In this document: piece by piece, positions 1 through 12,400 of the stretch
Position numbering within the stretch: the stretch's first letter is position 1
How the letters are laid out: every line of letters starts with the position of its first letter
Source: Zygaena filipendulae
Taxonomy: Eukaryota; Arthropoda; Insecta; Lepidoptera; Zygaenidae
Assembly: GCA_907165275.2 (NCBI GenBank)
Contig: OU015662.1
Location: 8,005,501 to 8,069,500 of the forward strand
DNA: 64,000 nucleotides
Reading direction: 5' to 3'
Translations under genes and position numbers: made by a program
Notes under the pieces: generated by a model
Told to the model about the DNA's origin: nothing
Databases searched by the model: none
What the model saw: the letters and a program-made list of their open reading frames with translations, nothing else

Positions 1-140
1 TATCTATAGTATAATATATATGTAATAATATGTGTAGTATATACCACGATTGCTTGGTTTCCACGACACAAGCTCATAGCTTAGTGTGAGATCAAGTAGA
101 TCTGTGTGTTGTGAAGTGGATTATTATTATTATGCTACAG

Positions 141-215
141 TGTTACTGACTATCATAGGGTACTTCTTCCCGGAATTCCCGTGAGAACTCCGAAATTACC
201 GCGGGCAACAGCTAG
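141..215 (+). mobile_element. Helitron 3'-end fragment
   Basis: A short stretch carries the GC-rich block with CCCGGAATTCCC and the terminal CAGCTAG followed by T. This is the conserved 3' end of the small Helitron family repeated through the window, but nothing recognisable of its 5' part is left. The remaining sequence of 1-226 is AT-rich with no gene. Confidence 0.55.
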
Positions 216-226
216 TACCTAATATA

Positions 227-737
227 TCCGACAAATATTAAAAATGTGAAAGTGTGGATGTTACTCATTTACGCAAAAACCGCTGAACGGATTTGGATGA
301 AATTTGACATGCATGTTGTCAGGGGTACAGAGAAGGACATAGGGTACTTTTATCCCGGAATAGGGATGTTGACTACTATTGAAAATCAAAATTCTAATTA
401 GTCCGTCCGCGTCAGTTAGAAAATAAAAAAACAATAGACACGTATTTTTTGCTTTTTTAAATAAATTAAAATATACAGAGATAAAGTGCATTAAAGTTTA
501 GGATGAGGAGGTCGTGACGTCACTAACTGCAAAACCGCCATACAAACTGTCAGAATAGTGACGTCACGCGAAATTTCAACTCAATATATCGCCGTTATTT
601 TTTGATTACGTAAAAAAAGAAAAAATACGTGTCCAAAATATTTTTTAATAATCTACAAGACGGACTAAAAAATAAAAATTAGTCAACATGCCCATTCCCG
701 CGGGAAATTACTGCGGGTGAAACCGCGGGCACAGCTA
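227..737 (+). mobile_element. Non-autonomous Helitron interrupted by a MITE
   Basis: The copy begins with TC after an A and ends with the hairpin region ACCGCGGG...CCGCGG, then CTAG followed by T. These are the expected Helitron termini and A/T insertion context. Its middle is interrupted at 362-693 by an inverted-repeat element. Removing that insert restores the CCGGAATTCCCGCGG segment seen in other copies (for example near 53750). I recall this family as Lep1/MINE of Lepidoptera; the name is from memory. Confidence 0.65.
362..693. mobile_element. MITE family A inserted in a Helitron
   Basis: A 332-bp element with terminal inverted repeats of about 14 bp (AGGGATGTTGACTA against GGGCATGTTGACTA). 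It is flanked by a 2-bp AT duplication, inferred because the uninterrupted Helitron reads GGAATTCCC at this point. A second copy in the opposite orientation lies at 33343-33667, including the shared internal segment with two GTGACGTCA motifs. It encodes no protein that I can see. Confidence 0.7.
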
Positions 738-1099
738 GTATTATTATAAAAATGTGTTCATGTTAATGTTACTTGTGTGTAAGCTTTGACTGTAATTAGC
801 ATATAATAATACATTGTCGTGACTAGTGCTCAATCTGTTGAGCATTGATCTTGGGAAACATGAATAAGTATTGAAAAAATTTAAAACCCTAATGATGTTT
901 CATTTAAAAAAACTAAGCAGTTGTGAACAGTCTAGCTCTACAACTTTGTATTATAATTTTAGTCAATATTCCGATTGTTACCTGTTTTGTGAGCCCAATA
1001 AATAAATAAATAAACCCTTGAAGCCACACAACTAGGTAGGTACCTACCATAAGTACATAATATTATTGTATGATAACGACTATTTTTATTAAGATTCCT

Positions 1100-1185
1100 C
1101 GATATTTTAAGAGGACATTATATTTTACCTTGTTTATTAGTACCTATTTTATAATAAGATAGGGTACTAATAAACAAGGTTATTT
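1100..1185. repeat. Short inverted repeat
   Basis: Arms reading ACCTTGTTTATTAGTACC and its complement are separated by about 20 bp. This is a small hairpin, probably a MITE remnant. Confidence 0.4.
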
Positions 1186-1530
1186 TAGATTTTGATTGCG
1201 GTTTCCTCACGCTCATGTTCACACTTAATAGCTCAAACAATCTCTTCTTCATCTCAATGCGATATAGATTGCAGTAAAAAATATTATAACTACAATATAA
1301 TATACTTCAATTCGTTAATTAGAGTAGTAAGAAAGACTAATAATATAAAATAAATAGGACTGAATTCAATAAAAATACTACCTGATATATTTTACAATTT
1401 ATTTATAAAAATCCTGTAGGTCATAGTCGTGTACTTACATATTAAATTCGGTGAGAGGAAATCATACATAGTGTAAGTACATACTAATGTTAAGTAGGTA
1501 CTTATTATATAACTTACCTAAACGTCTTTT

Positions 1531-2279
1531 AGACTACAGGCCCATCCAAAAAATGGATAGGTCATATGAACCACCAGTGGGGCTAAGATGCGCAACACGA
1601 TAAAATTATATCGAGCCATTTTATCGATTCTCGTCGACATATTGTATGGCTTTGTCGACGAGAATCGATAAAATGGCTCGATAAAATTTTGTCGTCTTGC
1701 GCATCTTAGCCCCCCTGGTGACGTATATAGGACGATATAAGAGAATAAAATAATAAGATTCAGCACTATGCCGTCACTTGTAAGCTGTCCAACTAAAAAT
1801 TCAAAATTGCAGCTAGAGTGAGTACATTTTGGTCATATATTTTTGTACTGCATTTTTACCATCGATAGATTCATGGAAAATAATAAGAAAGCGCGCAGTG
1901 CCGTAAAAAAGTGGTGCGTCACAATGCCGTACACACACACTGATGCCGTACAGAATGAATGACCAAATTTACCCTGGAAATTGTGAGAAAATAAAAAAAA
2001 ATTACCGACTTTGTGGCGCACCACTTTTTTACGGCACTGCGCGCTTTCTTATTATTTTTCATGGATCTATCGATAGTAAAAATGCCGTACAAAAATATAT
2101 GACCAAAATGTACTCACTCTAGCACTAGCTGCACTTTTGAATTCTCCCGGCACTCAGTTGGACAGCTTACAAGTGACGGCATAGTGCTGAATCTTATTAT
2201 TTTATGCTCTTATATCGTCCTATATACGTCATCTGGTGGTTCATATGACCCATCCATTTTTTGAATGGGTCTGTAGTCT
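1531..2279. mobile_element. Long foldback (palindromic) element
   Basis: The two halves are near-perfect reverse complements over more than 300 bp. Both arms contain, in mirrored order, AGACTACAG, the GGTCATATGAACCACCAG segment, the CTTACAAGTGACGGCATAG segment and the AAGAAAGCGCGCAGTGCCG segment. The short centre (about 1925-2010) is unique. No coding potential is visible. The left arm carries a further palindromic insert at about 1577-1716 that the right arm lacks. Confidence 0.75.
1577..1716. mobile_element. Nested palindromic MITE
   Basis: A 140-bp element of two arms of about 60 bp (GGGGCTAAGATGCGCAA... against its complement) around a short loop. It is inserted in the left arm of the 1531-2279 foldback. 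The right arm shows the uninterrupted site CACCAGATGACG. Diverged relatives appear near 4490-4720 and 6150-6200, sharing CTAAGATGCG and TTTTATCGATTCTCGTCGACA. Confidence 0.7.
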
Positions 2280-3004
2280 ATTTGTTTCAACCAACTTATT
2301 TAGCCGGGTTGCACGCGAGCGGTTTCGTCCGGTTTCACGATGTTAGCAGATGAGGCTCCCAAAGGTTCTATTGTAAGAATGTCTTACGGTCAGGCTAAAT
2401 AAGGTTAGTCAGCACCATTTGACGTTTAGGTTATATTGATTGTGGTATTAGTGCGATATTCATGATGATCTGTAAAAATGTAGCAATATTTTATTATGAA
2501 TGTCATAAAACGAGTATTATAAAGATTGGAATGTAGAGGCATCTATGTAAATTGAGCCTTACAAAACATATTTTTTGCCAGTATACCTAAGCTACGTAGT
2601 AACATTGCAACCAAAAAACAGAGAGTTAGGTATTGTAATTTATAAACGTAGTCACCCTATCGCGCCCCAAACTACTGCTTTTCAAAAAGCTGCACGCAGT
2701 TATACAAAATCATTAATTACATGCTTCAAAATCTTTTATAGCACCATTGTATTATTGTATAGTGATAAATGCATATTCAATGATAAAAAAATTTAAGAGG
2801 CTATTTAGAAAATTTGGTTATTTAAAACCTTAGAAAATGTAAAGTACCTACTATTTGTTTGGTTTTCAGATAGTACATCATGTTAGTTGTACTAATAATA
2901 CACTTGTATTACATGTATCAAGGCACTAATAAACACGGCTGGCCGTACCTACATTAAAGTCATTGTCCGCATATTTGGCAAGGTTCAACACAAAGTATTA
3001 CATT

Positions 3005-3062
3005 TAAGTATGTAGGTACCTCAGACGCAGATTTCAGATTTCGTCTGAGGTAGGTACCTACC
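3005..3062. repeat. Small hairpin
   Basis: GGTACCTCAGACG and its complement CGTCTGAGGTAGGTACC form a short inverted repeat. It is probably a remnant of a palindromic element; the function is unknown. Confidence 0.35.
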
Positions 3063-3510
3063 TAGAGTACTTTACTTTGTTTATATTTTTACTATAGTAT
3101 TCAAAAAATAAAAACAGACAATCGTATATTTTCCTAACTGATCTAATCCTATATTATTTGTGACATTGATGTTGGTAAATAACACTTTTTACTAAAGCTT
3201 ATGTTATAAGAGCCTATTGGGTGTCGGAGGGTAACGAGGAACTTGACCTTGACAGGAGAATAACGATGTTTAACTAGGTAGGTACCTATTTCTAGGAAGA
3301 ACAAAAGATCCATCGAACCGCGTGCGCCGTGCACGCCTTTTAAGTTTTGTTAAATCAACCACTTTAAGCTCTTCAAAACTGACAAAATAATATCAAAATA
3401 GGTATTTATTTAACCCTTTCTCCGCCATTTTTTTTTTGTTTTTGGTAGAGTAACTTGCCTGTAATGCATGATTTCTCCTAGTGTTGGAAATACTTAAAAA
3501 CGATCATTAA

Positions 3511-3760
3511 CGACCGCACTGAGTCGTTTTAATGATTCCTTAATTTTATGTAAAGATTTTAAAAACATAACTGCCACACTCAGACTATGAAATTAATGTT
3601 AATTGGCATTTAACTAAATTTAACTATTTTTTTTTTAGTTTTTAGATAAGGTTAATTTTCATTTAACTTAATGAAATGCCAATTAACATTAATTTAATTA
3701 ACGTCTCTGGGCGCAGCAGTTTTGTTATTAAAATCTTATGAAAACGACTGAGTGCAGCCG
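3511..3760. mobile_element. MITE family B, palindromic copy
   Basis: A palindromic element of about 250 bp. The ends read ACTGAGTCGTTTT and AAAACGACTGAGTG, and the centre contains AATTGGCATTTAACTA with its complement. Related copies lie at 5247-5363 (half), 44379-44500 (short), 47744-47980 and 62015-62231, so this is a family. No coding sequence. Confidence 0.7.
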
Positions 3761-4487
3761 TAAATCTAATAAATATAAAACTACAAGGACTTTGTGTGCG
3801 TACTATAAGTACACGTAATCGGAGTTATGTACTTTAATTAATAAATAAAAGTGCAGTGGTTTGTTAGTAACGGAATATTACGTGTCTTGCGCTAGGAGCA
3901 CGTCTTTCGTAGATCGTGATATTACGGGGATGACGGTGAAAGGATTAAAACCCTTTCAAATGAGTGGTGCGTGTCATTTGCCGACCTCTAATAGGGATTA
4001 TCTGTGGCAAGAGCTCTTTTGAAATCTTGTAATTTAGTTAATTTAAAGTGTGCATTTTAATAACTATAAGTATAATAATATCATTGGACGTGTAACACTG
4101 GAATTATAATGTACCTATAATTCAAAAAAATATCATACATTTGTACTGTTAAAAATCAAAGTTAAACAATGAATAAATAAAATCAATCCGTAATTAAAAT
4201 TAACCATACTGTTGTGCACAATTTTATTATTGTACAGTTGAATCTAGAAATATCACTAACAGTATTAACGTGACCATGCAATATTCCAAAAGACTGTATA
4301 ATGTTTATATTAATTATTATATGTATATTAATTATTATGCTTTAAATGAAAATACGGGACTAAAAGATCTAAAAATCAAAATTTAAATAAAATTGAACCT
4401 TGTCACTTGGAAAGTAAAATTAAATTAATAGTTATCTAAATAGCCATACATTATATAGTACTCTTAAATATATAGCTGCGGAGCTAA

Positions 4488-4720
4488 GATGCGGCACATG
4501 ACAAAATTTTATCGAGCCCTTTTATCGATTCTCGTCGACAAACTCGTACTTATATCGTTTTGTCTACCAGTGGTAACATGGCAGCAAAAAATGTTTGTAT
4601 GGCAGAAAACGATATATGATAAAATTGTCGACAATCCCTAACATGCGGCACTTTTGAATGTATTTTTGTCTACTTTGTCGTTGTTTTCTCACATTTTTAT
4701 CGTCGACGATTGGTGAGCGC
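4488..4720. mobile_element. Diverged palindromic MITE
   Basis: GAGCTAAGATGCGGCACA, TTTTATCGAGCCC and GATTCTCGTCGACAA match one arm of the 1577-1716 element. The second arm is rearranged. It is a decayed relative. Confidence 0.45.
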
Positions 4721-4879
4721 GATAAAATGAAAATTCGTTCTTAATTGCGAATAACATGGTATTACTTTATTATAATTCAATCAGAATTCAATATTAGTAA
4801 TATATATAATATTAATAATACGAAAATATTAGAAATACGAGGAATGAAAGGCGAAAAAAATGCAAAGTAGTAGTATTAA

Positions 4880-5150
4880 ATTAAATTAAAATTCATTTAT
4901 ATAAGGAAAATAACCCATAAAATTTAACAAAAAGTAAATTAAATAAATTAAATTCAGTAAATTAAATTAGATTAAACAAATTAAATTAGATTAAATAAAT
5001 TAAATTAAATAAATTAATTGCATCAAATAAATTAAATAAAATAAATAAATTATATTAAATAAATAAAATAAAATAAATAAATTATATTAAATAAATAAAA
5101 TTAAATAAATAAATTATATTAAATAAATTAAATTCAAAAAGTAAAATCTT
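4880..5150. repeat. AT-only low-complexity tract
   Basis: Degenerate tandem AAATTAAATA and AAATAAATT units run for about 270 bp with almost no G or C. This is simple-sequence DNA with no gene. Confidence 0.75.
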
Positions 5151-5246
5151 CAAATTGATATTCTTAAAATCTATAAATTTCCAATTATCCCTGAGTAATA
5201 TTAAACTGATATATAATATCTACTAATATATTATATTAAATTTAAT

Positions 5247-5363
5247 TATTTGAATTTCAATTAATATTAATTTAATGAACGTCTCTGAAAGAGTGCGGTA
5301 GATTTGTTTTTAAAATCTTTACTTAAAATCAAGTAATCATTGAAACGACTCTGAGTACGGCCG
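5247..5363. mobile_element. MITE family B, half copy
   Basis: The AATTAATATTAATTTAATGAACGTCTCTG segment through CGACTCTGAGTACGG matches the right half of the element at 3511-3760. The left half is missing or degraded. Confidence 0.55.
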
Positions 5364-5794
5364 TTAGAATAGGAAATAGGATTTTCCTCCTGACACGAAG
5401 AGTTCCTGCGGGAACCCCGAAATTGATTCGTGTAATATAACAGGGGGACCATCAAAGTAGGTAGTTTATAAATTCTTCCCATTTATCTTATCTGCTAAAG
5501 CAATCAAACTTTAGTGTAAATTTTTTGTATATGTATAGGTATTTTTTATTTATTTACCTACTTGCGACTGCCATATGGCGTCTATCGCGGTTAGAAAAGG
5601 ATTTTAGAACTTTTCTAAAATTGGTTGGGAACTATTAACTTTTAAGAAATAACCCGCACTGCGAAAATTATTGTTCATAAGCACAACAGAATCTACTTTT
5701 AAAATTGTTTTAATCGCCACGAAAATAAATGATAAAACCGCCATCTATGGATCCTGCCAAAAACTAAATTTTTGTCATTTCTTGTCACGGTGAT

Positions 5795-6115
5795 AAACGT
5801 GGGCGTACAAGCAAAAAGGCTCCTTCTTCCGAGATATAAGACTTTTGTAAAGTTGAGTGAAAAAAATACTTCCGCGATTTTAATTGATTATATTAATAAA
5901 TGCTCAATTATTTACAATTTCATAAAATACCTTAATCTACAATAATATATAAAAATAAAGATTATTCCAGAATCACATGCCTAATAAAAAATATGTGCCA
6001 GTTTTTGAATATTTTTTAAATTTTTACTATCAATTGATTATTCTAGATACCGAATCTAGTCTTAACTCAATACCCCACTATTGAACCTTTTTGCTTGGAC
6101 GCCCACAAATATTTG
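5795..6115. repeat. Inverted-repeat element, degraded
   Basis: GTGGGCGTACAAGCAAAAAGG near 5810 is mirrored by CCTTTTTGCTTGGACGCCCAC near 6090, giving an inverted repeat of about 320 bp. Just to the left, 5650-5770 (ACGAAAATAAATGA, ACCGCCATCT) resembles 59690-59810, so both are copies of a dispersed repeat. No gene is visible between here and the girdin stop at 6480. Confidence 0.45.
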
Positions 6116-6479
6116 TCGTATCGACAATTTTATCTTCCGTGTGATAAATATATCGTGGCACGCATCCTAGCGCCACTGGTTTGTCAATAAGGACGATATA
6201 GCCTCAAAACTATTTACACTTATCGCATCAAAAATACGATTATGTTTTTAATAATAACGTGATATCATCAAGATAATTTGTGTTGTTGGATAAAAATTAA
6301 ATTGAAAACAGTTCTCAAATTCCCACTACAATGGCAAACTAAAATTAAATGCAGAATTTAATACTGGTCTATACGTAAAAAAAGAAACGAATCACAATTA
6401 ATAACGGTCTGTTACCTTTGGCAACAACCTTTATAATTTACCACATTTATATTTTGTTAGTAAAAAGATTAATCAACCC

Positions 6480-9400
6480 TTATACACAACCATACTCATA
6501 CCAAATTGCGGATTCTTTGGTATTTTCTGGTTTCTCATTGCGACTCACTGACCTTCGATCAGGCCTCAGTTCGTCCTGAATATTATCTTCTGGAGTATTT
6601 CTGGTGTGTTCGTTCATGGAGTGCTGTTGCTCGGCAGTCGACCTGTCGTTAATACTCTGACAAGCTCCATCGCCAATGACAGTGGAGATCCTATTGTATA
6701 CCAAGTATGTCGGGTTTTCCTTGACAGGAGTGCTCTGTGGTCTCGAGTTTATTGTTACGTCAGGATTGTCATCCGCGACGTAGACTGTACGTCGCGTGCC
6801 CGCCGTGCCGAAAACTGGTGAAGATGTCGAAACTAAAACAGTACGTCACGTTCAAATTGCGGATAATAAATAGAGCAACAAATTAAACATAAGTCAAGAA
6901 TACTACCTGAAGGTAATCCTGCGGCACCTTCTACGCCTTGATAACTATTTCTATGTGATGTGGGAGCAGTTTTGTGTGGTCGCCTTCTCAACGACGCTCT
7001 GATGAGCGCATCGTCACCCCCGCCGCTGTGGATTGACGTAGTGGACAGTCTCCTAACGAAATTTCCTTCACTGGTAATTCTTGATGCATCTAAACTAGGA
7101 ATAGATCCAGTTTTATCAATGTCTGGTTTTTTATGTGATTGCTCATCAAATCGTCTGCTCAAATTAGATTCCGAGCTGTGTCTAGGCGAATCTACACTGT
7201 GGTTTGACGAACCTTGGTCTTGATCGGAGTTTTTGAAATTTTTGTCAGCCTCTTGACTTCCAGGGTCAGACTCGCCCGATTCAGAGCCAGCTAGTGTTAA
7301 TTGTGACTTTGAACGAGAAACGTCGTCCATCCTCTTATTATTTCGAGACGGGACTTTATTTATCAAATCTGTGCCAGCCTTCCTAACTCTTTTTACAAAA
7401 GAAGCTCCAAAACTTCGTCTCTTTGTTGTGCAATTATCAAGCTTTTTGTAATGTTCCATAATTTTCTCCTCTAACTTTTCCTTTTGACGACACAAGGCGT
7501 TGACTCTATCGGCGAACATTTTTTCTTCTTCGTGATAATGTTGTTTATCTTTAAGAGAATGCGCTAGTAGTTCGTGATACTGTGTTAACAGTTGCGATAC
7601 GTGGTCCATTAGAGAGCGTCTGTCGGCATCCAAACTTCTGTTCATTTGTATTAGCATCTCACAGTGTTGGTTAGTTTTGTTAATCTCTAGTTCCATACTT
7701 GTAATCATTTCTGATTTAGTATTAAGTTCCCCAGAAGTTTCAGTGTTTTTCAACTTTAACTGTGCTACTTCGCTTCTAAGACTTCTATATTCTTCTTGTA
7801 TATTTCTGTATTCAGTTTTAAGTCTGTCACTAGCTGTAAAAAGATTTCTAAAGTCTTCTTTTAGTTTAGAGTGCTCAGCTCTAAGGTTAGTCAAATTTCT
7901 TGACTCAATTTTTAAATTTTCTCTCTCCGTTTCGAAATTGGACACTTTGTTTTCGTAACAAGTTAGTTTTTCTTTCAATTCTCTGTTCTCTAATTTTAGA
8001 TCTCTTATTGTAATCTTCATGGGATCTTTTTCACTGAGTAACATTTCATATTCGGTATTTAACTGCTCATGCAGGGTTTGTAAAGCCACTTGGTCTCGCA
8101 AAAGGTTGTCCTGTTTATCTCTTAAAACATCGAGTTGTTTCATGATTTCTTCTTTTTCTGCTGCTAATTGGCTATTTGCAAGTTGCAAAGTCATTTGTTG
8201 TGAAATTAAAGAACCATTTTGAGAATTTAAAGTGGCAACGTTTACCTGAAGTGTAGCATTTTCAGCCTGGCAATACTCAAGAGATGTCTGCAGTGTTGCT
8301 AGGTCTAAGGTTAACTGTTCTATTTGAGGATTAAGCGTGCTTTCATCAACATTGAGTTTTCCTTTATGGTTACAATCGCAAGGAGCTAACTTCGTCAAAT
8401 TAATCTTACCTGCAATCTCAGATATTAAACCCTCATGATCAGTGTTTGTTATAATTTTCTCCAAGAGATCTTCAATACTAAGTTCTCTAGATATTATTTC
8501 AGAAGAATGAATGCCAAGTTTTTCCATACAATTTCGAAGTTTATCAAAATTAACTTTTTCATTTATCAAATCTTTTTGTAGTGTATGGATAGTTTCCGAA
8601 TCAACTTTCTTTTGAGACTTAAGTTCTTGTGTTTTTTGTTCAAAATCTTGCAATCTGTTCACTGTGGTCTGGTTAGTTTCTAGTTCTCTGGTTAGTCTCT
8701 CCAAGTCTTTTTTCTTTAATTCAAGCTCAGTCACGATTTTGTCTAGGGAGACATCTTTCTCTTCAACTGCATCTCTTAATTTGTTAACTTCCCTCTGAAG
8801 GTTGTGTGACTCTCTCTCACTATAAATCAATTTAGTCTTAAGCTCTTCTGTTTGTATAATAAGTCCAGTTACTTTGTCAGCCTCTGGTTTAACAATGTTA
8901 AGTTCTTTAGTTCTAGCATCAAGTGACTTCTCTAAATCATCTGCTCTTCTTTGTATAGAATCACATAACATTTGAATTCTTTGCTTATCTTTTGTAAGTG
9001 ATTCTAAATGTCTTTCGAAGTCTTTTAGTTTGCTTTTCTCAGATTCCCTATCAATAGACTGTCTGTCTATAAACGCTTTTTGACTGTCCAATGAATCTTG
9101 AAGTTTTCGATTCTCCTCTAATGCATTTTTTAAAACTTCTTCTAAATCAGCGTTTTGTTGTTTCAACCTATTACAATTTTCTTGTAGTTGTTCACATTTC
9201 AAAGATGCTCTTTTTTTTTCTTTTTCTAATTCCAAAACCTTGTCACTACTCTCTAAAAGCGATTGCTCTCTCAAATTGTCAATAGTTGTATGAAGCCTTT
9301 TATTTTCTAATTCGAGTTTCAGTGCTCTAGCTTGTGCATTGCTTGTAAGCTGCTCAGATAAACTATTCTCTCCAGACTCTAAAGTGCTTTCACCTTCGTT

Positions 9401-12400
9401 GTCAGTGTCTAAATTGCTATTATTACTTTCACTTAGTACAGATTTCGTTATATATTGCAAGTGATTATTCTCTTCTATCAATTCTTGAATTCTTTGTTGG
9501 TCTGCATCTCTTTCCTAAAAATTAAACAGGAAAATTACAGTTAGTTTTTGATTATATTAATGTAAGATGTATAAAGTTGTTTAAATTAAAAAAAAACATA
9601 TATATTCCAAAAAATACATACCAATGCAACATCATTAGCTTCGCGCTTTAACTTGATCATAGCTGCTTCTAATGCAAGACACTGATCAGCTCTTTTCCTG
9701 ATCCTTTGCAGCTGTTCTTCCAATGCATCTCTAGTGTCCATAAGGGCTTTATTGTCCTCCCTCAATTCAGAAACCCTTGTCTTATAATATTCAGCATCAG
9801 CAAGGCGATCCCGATAGCGTTGTATCTCTTGCTCTAGCCTATAAGCATTATATTATATCATTTTGGTCATGGCTCAAGTTTTTCTTAGTCAAATGTAATT
9901 TCTAACACATAGTTAACATACCTGTCACATCTTTCTGCTTTCTCCCTTAGTGCATCAACTTCATCCCTATAACCACTAGATTTTCTAGCTTCATTAAACC
10001 ATTCTTGACTGTCTATACGTAACTTAGCAAGAACTAACTTTGTGTGCTCCAACTCTTCACGACATTCTGATAGCTGCTCTGATTTTTCCTCTCTATAATT
10101 GAAAATTAATTTGTCATTTTTTAATTTTTACACCAAGCATTATTCTAAATATTCACACACATATTTACTTACAATTCTTGCCGCTGCTTCCTCAATCGCG
10201 CTTTCCAGTCAGCCAACTCTACAGCTAAGTGTTGACTTTCCCCATTGCTCTGACTTACATTCTGTGTAGACCTACTAGTGCCATTTTTATTTTCACTGTC
10301 GTTATCTGATAAACCTTCATTTAGAACTATGGAAGCCCAACTTTGTAAGTAATGATCGCGTTCTTTGGCTAAACGCCGCATATGGTTGAACATTGTTGGT
10401 GATTGGAAGAGATCTATGGCATCAGGAGTTAGCACTACAGTTTGCATATCTGTCACCTAGAAGCAAAACAACAACTTAATTATTATTCAATGGATTGACT
10501 AGATTTCATTCATTCATTCATTTCTGAATGACATGATAGCCTACTTTAACATACGTGTGCCTACCTATTAGTTGCATAATTCACAAACAATTCCCACAGA
10601 CTGATGTAAATTCAAAACCAAGTACTTGCCTAGTTAAACACCCTCAACTTCATGGTCACTTTATAGTATATGTATTTGGTTTTAAAATCTTAAATGTTAT
10701 AAGGTGATGATATGTATACCTGTTTTATACATTCCACAATGTTGTGTTGCAAATCCAAATCCATTTCTTTTATCCTAGTAATAAACATCTCTTTGTTGGG
10801 ACATTGAACTGCTGCTCCCAGAAGCAATAGTGACAACAGCTTCATATTTTCAAGACCACTTCTGGACTCTGGGGCTTTTCCCAAACATATGCATTCTGGT
10901 ACAACTAAGAGTGTCATCCCCAATTCTTCTTCAAACAAACCTTTCACATTTTTCACAATTGCATCAAAGTTTTTCACTCTTCCTAGAATCAATGCCTGAT
11001 CCTCTAAGCCAGTTAATTTTGTTATGTGATATGAAGGCTCAGGATCTATTTGAAGGTACACCTGATGGAGGATATCTCCGTCGAAAAGAGATGAGTAGTC
11101 TGTGATGCATTCTGGATTCGGTAAGCATGATTTGAGCTAAAAATTTTGAACAACAAAATTATTAATACCTGTTAATATTTTGTTTAGAATGTTCAGCTTC
11201 AGCTTCATGTACATTCAAAATAAGGAAATGTGGGGTTAGGGAATTTCACATTATGCCATAGACATAATAAATCAATCATGGCTCTTTTTTCTATCATGCA
11301 CTGACCTAATTAAACAAATTGAGATATATAATTATGACAGTAAAGGTCATCATAACTGGTACATACATGTTATCTATCCATAAATCAACCAAACCTCATA
11401 AGGTGGAGATACAAACTGATCAGATAGTACCTACCTACCTACTCACCATAAAGTAACAATGTAGGTATTGGGAGTTCAGCTAACTTTAAAGTTCAAGAAT
11501 AATTACTATTATAGTAGAAATTAATCATTGAGATCAGCTTTTAAACATTTTTACTTAACAATTCAAAAAAATATAGGGCTCAACTGTACAATAAGCACCC
11601 GCGATTTAGAGCTTCATATTTTTTATGTGTGTGGGACTTTGCTTAATATAACTTCACATAAAATCCCTAATTACGGAAACTCATCGTTTTCGAGAAAAAA
11701 AATACTAAAGTTTCACAATTTCATACAAAACTCCGCGATGTGTCAACCATTTGCCATTGACTTTGTAAGAATTGTTTCGTTTTACATTCGGATAAAGTGA
11801 TTATATTATTTATTATCTTTGATTATTATAATTTGCTAATGAAAATGAAAATTTGTTAAACTTGAGTTGGTTAGGTTAGGTTTGCACTGTTCCCCCCCGA
11901 ATTGGGTCCCCCCCCCGAATTGGGTCCTCGCCTTGTCGTGGCGGGGGGGCTCTAGTAACCGTGGACTCGTCACCCACGGTGAAGCTAAGAGGGACCCAGG
12001 TCGGGCCGGAATGCTGGTGAGTGCGGCGCTGTTTTTGGGAGAGACGGCGCTGCGCCCGGCATGAGGCACCGAGACGTGTAGGCCGTGCCTCTCGGGCGGT
12101 TTGGCGTGGGGGCGCGGCTGAGGCGGGCCGCGGCGTAAAAAACCGTGGCCGGGAGAGGAGACGCGTAGGTTGCGCCTCTCGGGCTGTTTGGAGCGGGGGC
12201 GCAACTGAGGCGGGCCGCGGTTCTCTTGGGGAGCACCGTGGTCGGGAGAGGAGCCGGGGGGGGGAGGAGGGCGGGTGTTCTTAACCGCCCTCCTCCCCCC
12301 CGTGGCCGTCGTGGCGGGCGGCGGGGCCACAGATCTGACCCGCCGCCGGGGACTTCGAGCGTCGGACGTGGGGCCGTCTGGCGTCCATTCACATAAGTCC

